Assembly: GCF_048771995.1 (NCBI RefSeq)
Contig: NC_133050.1
Span: forward strand, 7,240,501 to 7,304,500
Reading direction: 5' to 3'
From: Taeniopygia guttata
Taxonomy: Eukaryota > Chordata > Aves > Passeriformes > Estrildidae
DNA: 64,000 nt
Shown: one piece after another, positions 1-24,520 of the stretch
How the letters are laid out: each line of letters starts with the position of its first letter
Numbering within the stretch: the stretch's first letter is position 1
The notes under the pieces: generated by a model
The model's input: only the letters and a program-made list of their open reading frames with translations
The model's database searches: none
What the model was told of the DNA's origin: nothing
Made by a program: the position numbers and the translations under genes

Positions 1-190
1 AGGGGGAATTGGGGAGGGAATCCAGGGGGAATTGGGGAGGGAATCCGGGGGGAATTGGGGAGGGAATCCGGGGGGAATTGGGGAGGGAATCCGGGGGGAA
101 CTGGGGAGGGAATCCAGGGGGAACTGGGGATGGAATCCAGGGGGAATTTGGGAGGGAATCCAGGCGGAATTTGGAAGGAATCCAGGGGGA
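1..190. repeat. 23-bp minisatellite in INTS3 intron 9
   Basis: About eight copies of a unit resembling GGAATCCGGGGGGAATTGGGG run up to the donor side of the ninth coding exon (donor at 195). The array continues off the left edge. Confidence 0.85.
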
Positions 191-195
191 GTTAC

Positions 196-3100
196 CCGCG
201 AGGTCATGAAGAGCAGCTTGGTCTCCATGTCGGGCGTGAGGCGGCACGCCAGGAACTTGCGGGAGGTCCGGGACTGCAGGAGCTGCAGCACACCTGGGCA
301 GGGATGGGCAGCGGGGTTTTGGTTGGAAAAGGGCTCAAACACCTCCTGAGGAGCTGCCCTGAGCAGCAGCTGAGGTGTTTAACAGAATTTAACCCGGCTC
401 CAAAGGGGTGGGAACACTTCCAAGCCCCATTTCCCTGGAATCGCTGCATCCAGAACCTGCTGGGAAGCGCCCAGAGAAGGGAATAATTTATAGGAATATC
501 ATTAATGTAAATAAAGCTGGGGAATCCATCACTATTCCCACAGAACGAGGCTACTGGGAGGAACTAAATCCCATGGAAGTGCCACTTGCTGCAGCTCCTG
601 GAATTCCGGCTTTTTACGGAGCTTCCCCAGGCTCTGCTCAGCCACTTCGGAGTCTGGGCTCAGCTTTTAAATCACTTAACGAAGGGAAGTAGCCCTAATT
701 ATCCTGGAATTGCAGACTGGCTTGGGTTGGAATCACCCAGAGATTACCCAATCCGCAGACAGGGACAATTCCCACTGGATCAGGCTGTTCCAACCCAGCT
801 TGGAACAATTCCAGGGCGGAGAAACTACGGAAGTGTGGAGCCCAGGAGGAGCAGCACCATTTAAGGATCCCACGAGGTTTTTCTGGGATGGGTCAGGCCT
901 GGATGCCTCCGAGGCCTCTGCAGCATTGGAAAATCCCTGGAAAACGGTGCTGGGTGAGCACAGGGAATGTTCCAGGCCGGGTACCTGTGAACTGGGAGCT
1001 GAGCACCTGCGGGTTGTGCAGGATGTCCTTCCAGAGCTGCTCGAACTCCGGGATCCGCGCCACGTTCTGCAGCAGCCGCACCAGGTCCCGGCCGATCATG
1101 AAACAATCCATGAACTGGGAGAAAGGGCAGGGAAAACGTGGAATTCACAGGAAAATCCCGGCCGGAGCAGGGGGATGGGAGCAGGGAAGGGAGGAACCCC
1201 CCGCGCTGCCGCCTCCCCGGGCACGTTCCGCTCCGTTCCCCGCTGGAAGGCGCAGGTTGGGATGGGGGGGACAGGCAGGGAAGGCTGGAAGCTATTTTGG
1301 AATGTTCTCCCTCCCAAAGCAAACAAGCAGCCCAGAAATCCCATAAATCTGCCACCTTCCCCCCAGCGCCGCAGCCGGGCCCTGGCACCGAGCGGGCGGC
1401 GCCGGAGCCGGGGGGGATGGGGAACGGGCAGGATTTGGGATAAATCCCAAAAATTGGGATAAATCCCAGCTCTGGGGGGGTCTCCTGCTCCACACAGAGC
1501 CAAACGAGGCCTGGGGCTGCTGCCGAGCCCCATCCCGAACTGCCCTTCCCAGGGGAACAGGATCCCAGCCCAATCCACTGCTCCTGGAGCAGGATCCCAT
1601 TCCCATTCTCGTCCCATCCCAATCCCACCCCACTCACCCTCTCCCAGAGCAGGGAGACACAGAACTCCATTCCCAATCCCATTCCCAGTCCCATTCCCAA
1701 TCCCAAACTCTCACCCTCTCCTAGGCCAGGGAGACACAGAACTCCATTCCCAATCCCATTCCCAAAGTCTCACCCTCTCCCGCAGCAGGGAGATGCAGAA
1801 CTCCATTCCCACTCCCAATCCCATTCCCATTCCCAAAGTCTCACCCTCTCCCGGAGCAGGGAGACGCAGAACTCCATTCCCATTCCCACTCCCATTCCCA
1901 CTCCCATTCCCATTCCCATTCCCATTCCCATTCCCATTCCCATTCCCATTCCCATTCCCATTCCCAATCTCTCACCCTCTCCCGGAGCAGGGAGACGCAG
2001 AACTCCATTCCCACTCCCAATCCCACTCCCATTCCCACTCCCAATCCCACTCCCATTCCCATTCCCAATCCCAATCTCTCACCCTCTCCCGGAGCAGGGA
2101 GACGCAGAACTCCATTCCCAATCCCATTCCCATTCCCATTCCCAAACTCTCACCCTCTCCCGGAGCAGGGAGACGCAGAACTCCATTCCCATTCCCAATC
2201 CCAATCCCATTCCCAATCCCAGTCTCACCCTCTCCCGGAGCAGGGAGACGCAGAACTCCACCTCCTTCTGCCGCAGCGCCTGCAGCGCGGCCGTGCCGTG
2301 GTGGTCGACGATCAGCCGCAGGTAGGTGTACACGGCCATGGCCACCAGCAGGCTGCTCTTCAGCACCCACTCCCTGAAAACCCCAAATCCGCCCCAAAAT
2401 CAGCCCCAGATCGGCACCGGGGTGCTGTGGGATCGGGCTGTGGGAATGCTGGAATGGCAGGAACGGTGGGAACCGCGGGTTGGGGACGCAGGAACGGGCC
2501 AGCAGCAAATGTGGGACCAGCCTGGTGACACCTGGAACCACCAGGTGTCAGCAAAGGTGTTAATTAATCAGTGTGTTAATTGGGGGGTGTGTTAATTAAT
2601 AAAGGTATTAAATGATATCTCTGTGGATCAGGGTTTGGGAACACCGGGAATGGGCCAGCAACAAAGGTGGGACCAACCTGGTGTCACCTGGAATCATCGC
2701 CCAGGGGATCAGCAAAGGTTTTAATTAATGAGCGTGTTAACTGGGGGATGTGTTAATTAATAAAGATAATAAATAATAAAGATACCAAATGATATCTTTG
2801 TGGGATCGGGGTTTGGGAAGGGAACGAGCCAGCAGCAAAGGTGGGATCAGGCTGGTGTCACCTGGAACCATCGCCCAGGGGATCAGCAAAGGTGTTAATT
2901 AATAAGTATATTCATTAGGGAATGTGTTCATTAATAAAGACAATAAATAATTAGGATATTAAATAATATCTTTGTGGGATCAGGGCGTGGGAATGGGCCA
3001 GCAGCTCCATGGGCCACAGGGCAATCAGGGATTTTATGGAATCTGCTCCATGGGGCAATCACGGATTTTAGGGAATCTGCTCCATGGGACAATCACGGAT

Positions 3101-6100
3101 TTTAGGGAATCCGCTGCCATTCCAGCCTGGAGCAAAGCTCCTCCCAGCCCTGCCCGGGAATCCTGAGGGCAGGAATTGCTGGATCCTCGCTGGATCCATC
3201 CAGCCCGGGATGAGCTGCCCAAACACAGGAAACTTTTCCGGGCAATCAACTCCAGGCCGCTGCTCCCACAGGAAAACCTCCCCCACGGCTCGGGAAGCTC
3301 GGGAAGGGAACATTCCCCGCAGATCCGGGGGGATCCGGGGGGATTTGGGGACGCTCAGCCTGCAGGAAGGGCTGGGAATTCCCGGTTTGGGAATGTGGGG
3401 AGGGCAGGAAGGCGTCCCGCTCCCGTACCTCTGCTCCGTCAGGATCTCCAGGACGTTCTCTGCCAGCCAGATGTTCTTGGCAGTCACGTCCCCGCCTGGA
3501 AAAGAGCCGGGAAAAGCAGCTGGAGGGAGCAGTGGGATTTGGGAGAGGGATTTGGGAGAGGGATGGAGCAGTGGGATTTGGCAGTGGGATTTGGCAGTGG
3601 GATTTGGGAGCGGGATTTGGGAGCGGGATGGTTGGGAAAACCGTGAAAAATCAGGGAGAACCATGAAAAGCCAGGAAGAACCAGAAGAACTTGGGAAAAC
3701 CTGGGAGAACCAGGAAAAACCTGGGAGAACCAGGGAAAATCAGGGAGAACCAGGGAAAATCAGGGAGAATGTGGGAAAACCTGGGAAAACAGGGAGAACC
3801 GGCATTCCCAGCTCAGATCCCGTGCATTCCTGGCCCACATTCTGACGATTCCCAGCTCACATCCCGAGCATTCCCAGCAATTCCCAGCTCAGATCCCAAA
3901 CGTTTCCAGCTCAGATCCCGAGCATTCCCAGCAATTCCCAGTATGCCAAACATTCCCAGCCCAGATCCCGGCATTCCCGGCTCACATCCCAAACGTTCCC
4001 AGCTCACATCCCAAACATTCCCAGCTCACATCCTGAACATTCCCAGCCCTGATCCCAAACATTCCCAGCAGTTCCCAGCAGTTCCCAGCTCACCCGCGAT
4101 CTGCTTCATGAAGGTCATGCAGACGCCGTCGGCTCCGAGCACTCCGCTCTTCACCAGCTCCCGCAGCAGCCACACCAGCTGCGGGCGGAGCGGGAGCGGG
4201 GATTGGGATTTCGGGAGCGGGGTTTGGGATTTCGGGAGCGGGGATTGGGATTTCGGGAGCGGGGATTGGGATTTCGGGAGCGGGGATTGGGATTTTGGGA
4301 GCAGGGGATTGGGATTTCGGGAGCGGGGTTTGGGATTTCGGGAGCGGGGATTGGGATTTCGGGAGCGGGGATTGGGATTTCGGGAGCGGGGTTTGGGATT
4401 TCGGGAGTAGAGATTGGGATTTCGGGAGCGGGGCTTTGGGATTTTGGGAGCAGGGATTGGGATTTTGGGATCAGGGGTTTGGGATTTTGGGATCAAGGGC
4501 TTGGGATTTCGGGAGCAGGGGTTTGGGATTTCGGGAGCGGGGGTTGGGATTTTGGGAGCAGGGATTGGGATTTCGGGAGCAGGGGTTGGGATTTCGAGAT
4601 CAGGGGTTTTGGGAGCAGGGATTTTGGGATCAGGGGTTTTGGGAGCAGGGATTGGGATTTCGGGATCAGGGGTTTGGGATTTTGGATCAGGGGTTTCAGG
4701 ATCAGGGGTTTGGGATCAGGGATTTCGGGAGCAGGGTTTGGGATTTCGAGATCAGGGGTTTGGGATTTTGGGATCAGGGGTTTGGGAGCAGGGGTTTTGG
4801 GAGCAGGGATTGGGATTTCGGGATCAGGGGTTTGGGATTTTGGGATCAGAGCCACCCACGGCCCCATTCCCGTTCCTCCCTCCCGCCCTTGGTGCTGGGA
4901 CAGGGGATTTTGGGTGGGACAGGAAATTCCAGGTGGAACAGAAAGTTCCAGGTGGGACAGGAGATTCCAGGAGATTTGGAGTGGAACAGGAGATTTGGGG
5001 TGGAACAGGAGATTCCAGGAGATTCCAGATGGAACAGGAGATTCCATGTGGGACAGGAGGTTCTGGGAGATTTGGGGTGGGATAGGGGATTCCAGGAAAT
5101 TCCAGGTGGGACAGGGGATTTGGGATGGGGCAGGGGGTTCCAGGTGGGACAGAAGATTCCAGGAGATTCCAGGAGATTCCAGATGGAACAGGAGATTTGG
5201 GGTGGGACAGGAGATTTGGGATGGGACAGGCGGTTCCAGGTGGGACAGGAGGTTCCAGGGATCCCGACCTGTGTCCTGCAGGTGTCCTGCAGCTTCAGGT
5301 ACTTCTCCATGAGGATGTGGTTGATCTTGTTGAGGACGATGTTCATCCCGTCCCGGCTCACCAGCGCCAGGTCCCGGTAGCACTGAGCGGGGAACCAGGG
5401 AAAACACATCCTGAGCCAGCAAATCCGGGGATTTCGGGGATAAACCACCCCAGGAGGAATGTTTGGGGTCATTCCTGGCAGGATTTCGGGGATAAACCAT
5501 CCCAGGAGGAATCTCTGGGGTGTGCAGGGTCACTCCTGGCAGGATTTTGGGGATAAACCATCCCAGGAGGAATCTCTGGGGTAATTCCTGGCATGATTTT
5601 GGGGATAAACCATCCCAGGAGGAATGTTTGGGGTGTGTGGGGTCACTCCTGGCAGGATTTTAGGGATAAACCATCCCAGGAGGAATGTTTGGGGTCATTC
5701 CTGACCATTCCTGGCAGGATTTTGGAGATAAACCATCCCAGGAGGAATGTTTGGGGTAATTCCTGGCAGGATTTCGGGGATAAACCATCCCAGGAGGAAT
5801 CTCTGGGGTGTGTGGGGTCACTCCTGGCAGGATTTTAGGGATAAACCATCCCAGGAGGAATCTCTGGGGTAATTCCTGGCAGGATTTTAGGGATAAACCA
5901 TCCCAGGAGGAATGTTTGGGGTCATTCCTGGCAGGATTTTAGGGAAAAACCATCCCAGGAGGAATGCTTGGGGTGTGTGGGGTTGTTCCTGGCAGGAATT
6001 TGTGGAAATCCTGGCTGGATTTGTGGGATTCATCCCGCCCAAGCACTCCAGAACCCCAATCCTGGGAGAAGTGGGAATGCCCCTCTGGGACAGGTGGGAA

Positions 6101-9100
6101 AATCCCCCGGGGGAGAAGCAGAATTCCGGATTTCTGCCAGGCTGGCACAATCCAGGGGCTCCTCCCTGCCCGGCTGTTTAATTAGCACAGAGTGATTAAT
6201 GGAGCCTTCAAACGAGGGCAGGGAAAGCCGGGACCATCCCTGGGCTCCATCCCGAGGAATTTCAGCAGGAGGAGGAGCTGAGGGCAGCTGGAGCCAGCTG
6301 GGGACACCTGGGCAGCTTTGGGGGGGGCTGTGCCAAATTTGGGGTAGATTTTGGTCCCTGTGCCCAGTTTTGGGGCAGATTTGGGGTCCCTGTGCCAAAT
6401 TTTGGGGTAGATTCTGGTCCCTGTGTCCAGTTTTGGGGTAAGATTTTGGGGCAGATTTTGGTCTTTTGGTCCCTGTGCCAAATTTTGGGGCAGAGATTGG
6501 TCTTGTAGTCCCTGTGCCCAGTTTTGGGGCAGATTTTGGGGGCCCTGTGCCAAATTTTGGGGCCCATTTTGGTGTTTTGGTTCCTGTGCCCAGTTTTGGG
6601 GCAGATTTTGGGGTCTTTGTGATTAATTTTGGGGCAGATTCTCATACCTGTGCCCTGTTTTGGGACAGATTTTGGTGTTTTGGTCCCTGTGCCCAGTTTT
6701 GGGGCAGATTTGGGGTCCCTGTGCCCAGTTTTGGGGCAAGGTTTTGTTCTTTTGGTCCCTGTGCCAAATTTTGGGGCAGGTTTTGTTCTTTTGGTCCCTG
6801 TGCCAAATTTTGGGGCAGATTTTTGGCACAGGGAGGGGTCCCTGGGCAGGTTTGGGGGGCTCTGGGCCAAGTTTTGGGAATTTGGCTTTTCCCAGCCCAG
6901 CAGATCCCAGGAATCCAACCTTGGCAGTGGTGGGGGGGGAATGTGGGAGCTGCTCGGGCAGGGAGGGGTTAACCCCAGCCCAAATCCCAGATCCCAGATC
7001 CCAAATCCCAGATCCCAGATCCCAAATCCCTGCTGGGATCAGGAACCCCTGGCCCGGCTCCCTGGCTCCAGCAGAGCCTGGCAGATGCAATTTATCCCAA
7101 TTATCCCAATTATCCCAATGAACGATTCCCTTGGGAAAAGCGCCGGAGCAGCCACAGCAGAACCTCCCTTTTCCAGAGGAAAATTCCACAGGAATCCATG
7201 GGATTCCCAGGAAAAGCGAGTTGTGATTCCATGAGGCGCCTCCTGGGGCTGGATCCTCTCCCAAAGGTGGGATCCTGATCCAGGAGGTGGAATTCCCAGA
7301 GCTGAATTCCCAAAAAAAATCCCTTTCCCTGGGAGCTGAGCACGTTCCTCCTCCCGGTGTGGAATTCCCAGAGCTGAATTCCCAGAAAATCCGTTTCCCT
7401 GGGAGCTGAGCTTCTCCAGAGGGTGAATTCCAGCAGCTCCCACGAGAAATAAACCATTCCAGGCCTCCCAAGGCAAGGGAAAAACCGGGAAAAACCCTTG
7501 GAAAAAGCAGGATCTGCCCTCCCAGGGGCCAAGCCCAAGGAATTCCCAGGGAGATTCCCGAATTCCCAGGGAGATTCCCGAATTCCCTCCCTCTCCAGGG
7601 CTTTCCTCACCTTCTGGGCCTGGGCCGGGTCGGTCAGGACGAGGGTGAAGAGCCCCAGGCAGATCTCCTCGTGCTGGGGGGTGCCTTTGCAGATCTGGGG
7701 GGAAAATCCCAAATCCAGGGGAATTCCAGCTGGGAATTGGGGGAGAGAAGGGAAAATCCCCCCCCAAATCCCTGGGAATATGGCACAGCCAAAATCCAGG
7801 GAAATTCCAGCTGGGAATGAGGGGAGAAAAGGGAAAATCCCCCGCCTGGAACATCCCTGGAAATCTCAGACACTCCAGGAGCTCCTGGGGTTTATTTTAA
7901 ATTCCCAAATCCAGGGGGATTCCAGCTGGGAATTGGGGGAGAGAAGGGAAACCCCCCCCAAAATCCCTGGATCACCCCTGGGAATCAGAGACAGCCAAAT
8001 CCAGCGGAATTCCAGCTGGGAATGGAGGGAATGCCAGGATCCAGGAGGGAATTCCGGGATTCCAGGAAGGAATTTTGGGCTCCAGGAGGGAATTTTGGGA
8101 TTCCAGGAGGGAATTTTGGGATTTCAGGATTCCAGGAGGGAATTTCGGGACTCCAGGAGGGAATTCCGGGATCCAGGAGGGAATTCCAGGATCCTGGAGG
8201 GAATTCTGGAGTCCAGGTGGGAATTCCAGGATTCCAGGAGGGAATTTTGGGATTCCAGGAGAGAATTCCAGGATCCTGGAGGGAATTCCAGGATTCCATG
8301 AGGGAATTTCTGAATTCCAAGGGGGAATTCCAAGACTCCAGGAAGGAATTTTGGGCTCCCAGAAAGGAATTTTGGGCTCCAGGAGGGAATTCGGGACTCA
8401 CGTGGGCGTTGAGGGCGTCGTTGGCCTCGCGCTCCGAGAGGCCGCTGGTCAGAGAGGTGACGATGCCCACACAGCGCTCCAGCCTCTGGAAAATGGGGAA
8501 AAAGTGAGAAAAACGGGGAAAAATAGGGAAAAATGTGAGAAAAATGGGGGGAAAAATGGGGGGAAATGGGGGGAAAACGGGAAACAACGGGGAAACAACG
8601 GGGAAACAACAGGGAAAAATGGGAGAAAAATGGAAGAAAATGGGAGAAAAACGGCAGAAAAACAGCAGAAAATGTGAGAAAAATGTGAGAAAAATGGGGG
8701 GAAAACAGGAAAAAAAGTGAGAAAAACGGGGGCAAAAATGGGGGGAAAAGTGAAAAAAACAATGGGAAAGTAAGGGAAAAAATGGGGAAAATTTGAGAAA
8801 AAAGGGAGGAAATGGGGAAACACGGGGAAAAATGGGGAACAAATGGGAAAAGAACTGGGGAAAAACGGGGAAAAACGGGGGGAAAGTGAGAAAAATGGGG
8901 GGAAATGGGGGAAAAATACAGGGAAAACCAGAAAAACGGGGGGAAAATGGGAAAAACGGAAATACAGGGAAAAAAGTGAGAAAAACAGGGAAAAACGGGG
9001 GAAATGGGAAAAAACGGGGGAAAATGGGGGAATAAGGAGAAAATGGGAGAAATTGGGGAAAATGGGGGGAAATGGGGAAAAACTGGGAAAAACTGCCCGG

Positions 9101-9332
9101 GGATTTGGGGGAATTTGGGCACTGGGGGATTTGGGACCAGCAGCATTTCAGGGCAGGTTTGTGTCCCGGTATCCCCGGTGCTCCCGTTACTCCCGTTATT
9201 CCCGGTATCCCCATTATCCCGGTATTCCCGGTGTCCCCTCACCTCCTCCAGCTCATCCTTGGAGTCCAGCAGCGAGCACAGCAGCAGCTTCCCGCCCGCC
9301 GCCGCTCCCGCCTTGCCCTTGCCGAGCTCCAT
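196..9332 (-). CDS. INTS3: INTS3, Integrator complex subunit 3 / SOSS-A, first nine coding exons (3' part beyond the window)
   Basis: Coding exons, in transcript order, are 9332-9243, 8485-8402, 7694-7611, 5382-5269, 4178-4094, 3495-3429, 2373-2229, 1114-985 and 293-196. Together they give 897 nt, exactly 299 codons with no stop. The start at 9332 was chosen because [11 protein letters not shown] matches the family N-terminus; an in-frame upstream Met is not conserved. Recognisable stretches are [40 protein letters not shown] and [20 protein letters not shown]. The family is about 1040 residues long, so roughly the last 740 lie beyond the left edge. INTS3 scaffolds SOSS, which handles single-stranded DNA in double-strand-break repair, and is part of Integrator, which processes snRNA 3' ends. 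The N-terminal helical repeat region seen here is the part known to bind the SOSS OB-fold and SOSSC subunits. All introns are GT-AG, and most are filled by tandem repeats. The intron after the 2373-2229 exon carries copies of that exon's end. Confidence 0.96.
712..830 (-). mobile_element. degraded CR1 LINE 3' fragment
   Basis: The words GGCTTGGGTTGGAATCACC, CAGGGACAATTCCCACTGGA and CCAACCCAGCTTGGAACAATT follow the order of the antisense strand of avian CR1 3' ends (TTGGGTTGGAAGGGAC..., CAGGGACACCTTCCACTAGA..., CATCCAACCTGGCCTTGAAC). It sits in INTS3 intron 8. Identity is low, so it is an old insertion. The call rests on remembered consensus and was not checked against a repeat library. Confidence 0.5.
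1630..2228. repeat. composite minisatellite in INTS3 intron 7 containing copies of the exon 7 end and donor
   Basis: Runs of (CATTCC)n alternate with a segment of about 36 bp that is a copy of the last bases of the preceding exon (2373-2229) plus its 5' splice site. Exon-like copies begin near 1636, 1708, 1770, 1841, 1972, 2079 and 2149. The true exon end lies at 2224-2260. The four copies closest to the exon are nearly identical to it, and the far ones are more decayed. Each carries the donor word GAGAGG|GTGAG on the minus strand. Confidence 0.9.
2499..3110. repeat. long-unit tandem repeat (about 150-175 bp) in INTS3 intron 6
   Basis: Three diverged units start near 2499, 2654 and 2829, with a partial fourth at 2998. 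Each contains GCCAGCAGCAAAGGTGGGA, a TCACCTGGAACCA block, and an AT-rich GTTAATTAATAAAG block. A short 33-bp repeat around CAATCACGGATTTTAGGGAA follows at 3035-3115. Confidence 0.8.
3500..4090. repeat. series of short tandem arrays in INTS3 intron 5
   Basis: Three adjoining arrays are visible: GGGATTTGGGAGAGGGATT units (3536-3630), GGGAGAACCAGGAAAACCT units (3655-3800), and CAGCTCACATCCCAAACATT units (3810-4090). No coding potential is seen between exons 4178-4094 and 3495-3429. Confidence 0.8.
4190..4855. repeat. about 21-bp minisatellite, GGATTTCGGGAGCGGGGATTG family
   Basis: More than 25 units lie immediately on the acceptor side of the exon at 4178-4094, in INTS3 intron 4. Units grade from GGGAGCGGGG near the exon to GGGATCAGGGG further away. 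Confidence 0.9.
4890..5262. repeat. GACAGGAGATTCCAGGTGG minisatellite in INTS3 intron 4
   Basis: Roughly 17-20-bp units alternate between GATTCCAGG and GATTTGGGG versions and abut the donor of the exon at 5382-5269. Confidence 0.85.
5430..5990. repeat. about 47-55-bp minisatellite in INTS3 intron 3
   Basis: About eleven units contain GGGATAAACCATCCCAGGAG followed by GAATGTTTGGGG or GAATCTCTGGGG and CATTCCTGGCAGGATTT. Some units carry an extra TGTGTGGGGT. The array is upstream (in transcript sense) of the exon at 5382-5269. Confidence 0.9.
6325..6850. repeat. about 30-50-bp minisatellite in INTS3 intron 3
   Basis: Units are built from TTTTGGGGCAGATTTTGGT and CCCTGTGCCCAGTTTTGGGG or CCCTGTGCCAAATTTTGGGG. 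On the minus strand this reads as C/A-rich low-complexity frames without family similarity. Confidence 0.85.
8025..8400. repeat. about 19-22-bp minisatellite in INTS3 intron 2
   Basis: Units of the type CCAGGAGGGAATTCCGGGATT run up to the donor of the exon at 8485-8402. Confidence 0.88.
8488..9095. repeat. 600-bp uninterrupted-purine-like tract (AAAATGGGGGGAAA family)
   Basis: The plus strand is almost entirely A and G, with sparse T and C, in variable 8-14-bp units such as GGGGAAAAATG. It fills most of INTS3 intron 1, so the INTS3 transcript there is a pyrimidine-rich C/U tract. Confidence 0.85.
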
Positions 9333-9399
9333 GGCCCGGGCGGGAACCGGGAGCGAACCGGGAGCGAACCGGGAGGGCACCGGGAGGGCACCGGGAGGG

Positions 9400-9900
9400 G
9401 GCCGCCCCTCCCCGGGGGCTCCGACCGGAGGCGCCCCCCGCGTGGGGGCCCGGGCGCCCCCTCCCAGCCCGGCCCGGCGGGATCGGCGGCGACCCCCGGG
9501 AATTCCGCGCTCGGGAGCCGCGGCGGGCTCGGTGATGGGGGAGGCGGGGACGGGCCCGCGGAAGGTGCCGGCTGGCGGAACGGCGGCGGCGCGGGCACGG
9601 CGAGGCGCTGGGCAGGGGCCGGGCCGGGCCGGGCCGGGGGTCCCCGCTGGGGCCGGGCCGGGGGAGGCGGCGGCGGCCGGAAGTTACCGGAGAGCGACGG
9701 AGGCGCTCGGCCGGAAGCGGAAGCGCCGCGCGGGAGGAATGCCCCGCCCTTCCCGCCGCCGCTGGCCAATGGGAGCGACGGGACGGGGTTGAGTGACAGC
9801 TCGCGGGGCGGGGCTCGGGGGCGGGGCACAGGAGGGAGTTCGACCAATCGGGATGAGGGGGCGGGGCCGGGGAGGAGGAGGCTCCGCCCACCCGCGCGTG
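9400..9900 (-). promoter_or_regulatory. INTS3: INTS3 CpG-island promoter
   Basis: This is a CpG-dense stretch directly upstream of the INTS3 start codon. It contains two CCAAT boxes (9766-9770, 9844-9848), several GC boxes (GGGGCGGGG around 9815-9870) and ETS-like GGAAG words (9678-9722). There is no TATA box. It is placed by position and composition; the transcription start was not measured. Confidence 0.6.
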
Positions 9901-9904
9901 ACGG

Positions 9905-10435
9905 GGAAACCCCCAAAATCCCCAAAAACCCCAAATTCACCGGGAACCCCCCCAAAAACCCCCCAAAAACCCTAAATCCACCGGTAACCCCCCAAAAACC
10001 CCAAATCCACCGGGAAATCCCCAAAAACCCCAAATCCACCGGGAACCCCCCCAAGAAACCCCCCGGGGAACCCCCGTGAACCCCGAAATTAACGGGAACC
10101 ACCGGGAACTCCCCCAAGAACCCCCCCAAAACCCCAAAACCACCGGGAAACCCCGAAATTACCGGGAACCCCCCGGGAACCCCAAACCCACCGAGAACCA
10201 CCGGGAACCCCGAACCCACCGGGAACCCCGAACCCACCGGGAACCACCGGGAACCCTCCCGGGAACCCCCCCGGGAACCCCGAAATTACCGGGAACCCCC
10301 AGGAACCCCTCAAGAACCCCAAACCCACCGGGAACGCCCCGGGGAACCCAACGGGAACCCCGAAATTACCGGGAACCCGCCCGAACCCACTGGGAATGCC
10401 CTGGGAACGTCCCGGGAGCCCCGAAATCACCGAGA
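9905..10435. repeat. ACCGGGAACCCCGAAATT minisatellite between INTS3 and NPR1
   Basis: Units of about 18-30 bp built on CCACCGGGAACCCC and CCCCAAAAACCCC fill the gap between the INTS3 promoter and the NPR1 3' end. No gene is seen in it. Confidence 0.85.
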
Positions 10436-10493
10436 CCCCCCGGTCCCCCCGGTCCCGCAGCGCACGGAGAGCCCCGAGCGCGTCCGCTGCACT

Positions 10494-10499
10494 TTTATT
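10494..10499 (-). terminator. NPR1: NPR1 poly(A) signal AATAAA
   Basis: TTTATT on the plus strand reads AATAAA on the minus strand, about 200 nt past the NPR1 stop codon (10695). Confidence 0.7.
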
Positions 10500-10599
10500 G
10501 CAAAACCGGAGCTCCGGTAACGCCCCCGCCCCTCCCGGTGCCCCGGGGGTCCCTCCGGAGCTGCTCCGGGGGTGCCCCCGGTCCCTGATCGTGGTGCCC

Positions 10600-23689
<13,090 letters not shown>

Positions 23690-24435
23690 CGCCCACGGAC
23701 GGAGAGTGCCTTCCCCCCCCGCGCCGGGGCTGAGCCCTTGCTCGCCCCCCCCACTGGTGACACAAAGGGCCGTTATCATCCACACCGCGCTTAACTCCTT
23801 CCTGCCCGTTCCCCCCACGCCATTCCAGCCGGGATGGGCGGCGGACGGGGCCGCCCGCTGGTGGCTGGGGACGCTCCCACCCGTGGGGCGGCGGGACGGG
23901 GTCTGTCCCCTCCGTGCCTTGGGTCCCGGCCGCCGCCGCCACCCACGTGCCGCTGCTGACCCGGTCACGCGTGGGGCGCTGAGACCGGAGAAACTCATTA
24001 GGGAGCGGGGGACATCCCGACCCACGGACCCCACGCAGCCCCGGAGCCTTCGCGCAGCCCTGGGGGACCCAGGGGGGGCTCGGGAACTTCTGGCCCCACA
24101 CCTCCGTGGGAGGTTCTGCCCCACGGAGGGGTCACGGCAGCCCCACGGAGGTGCCACCCGGGGGCTGCGCGGCTGCCGGGGACAGTGGCAGCGCTCGGGG
24201 GACACGCGCGGGTGGGACACACAGACAGGGGGAGGTGCGCAGCGGTCCGGCCGCGGCGCGCCCGCAGCTCCCGGGGGCGCGGGTGGGGTGACACCCGTGA
24301 CAGCGGTAACCCCACGCTGCCGCTGCCGGCTCGAGCCTGGGCAAAGCTTTAGGGAGCGTTAAGGAATCAACGCTGCAAATAAAAAAAACGTTAATGAGCG
24401 AAGCAAACCTCGCGCGGAGTGGAGTGGGAGGAAGG

Positions 24436-24441
24436 AAAAAA
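24436..24441 (-). terminator. Pol III terminator of tRNA-iMet
   Basis: An A6 run on the plus strand gives TTTTTT on the minus strand, a few bases after the tRNA 3' end at 24449. Confidence 0.75.
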
Positions 24442-24448
24442 GGATCGC

Positions 24449-24520
24449 TAGCAGAGGATGGTTTCGATCCATCGACCTCTGGGTTATGGGCCCAGCACGC
24501 TCCCGCTGCGCCACTCTGCT
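24449..24520 (-). tRNA. initiator tRNA-Met (CAT)
   Basis: The 72-nt minus-strand sequence begins AGCAGAGTGGCGCAGCGGGA and ends ATCCTCTGCTA, as in vertebrate initiator tRNA-Met. The acceptor stem pairs AGCAGAG with CTCTGCT, with the A1 start typical of eukaryotic iMet. The T-loop arm reads GTCGATGGATCGAAAC with the A54/A60 type of initiator loop. The anticodon CAT is at 24488-24486. No intron is present. A T6 run follows on the minus strand and serves as the RNA polymerase III terminator. The gene lies between the NPR1 and ILF2 promoters. As I recall, human also has an iMet gene between ILF2 and NPR1, so the position looks conserved. Confidence 0.96.

Noticed and set aside
4190-5312. Overlapping long plus-strand frames with [11 protein letters not shown] repeats
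   Set aside because: Pure translation of the intronic 21-bp array; no start context or conserved sequence.
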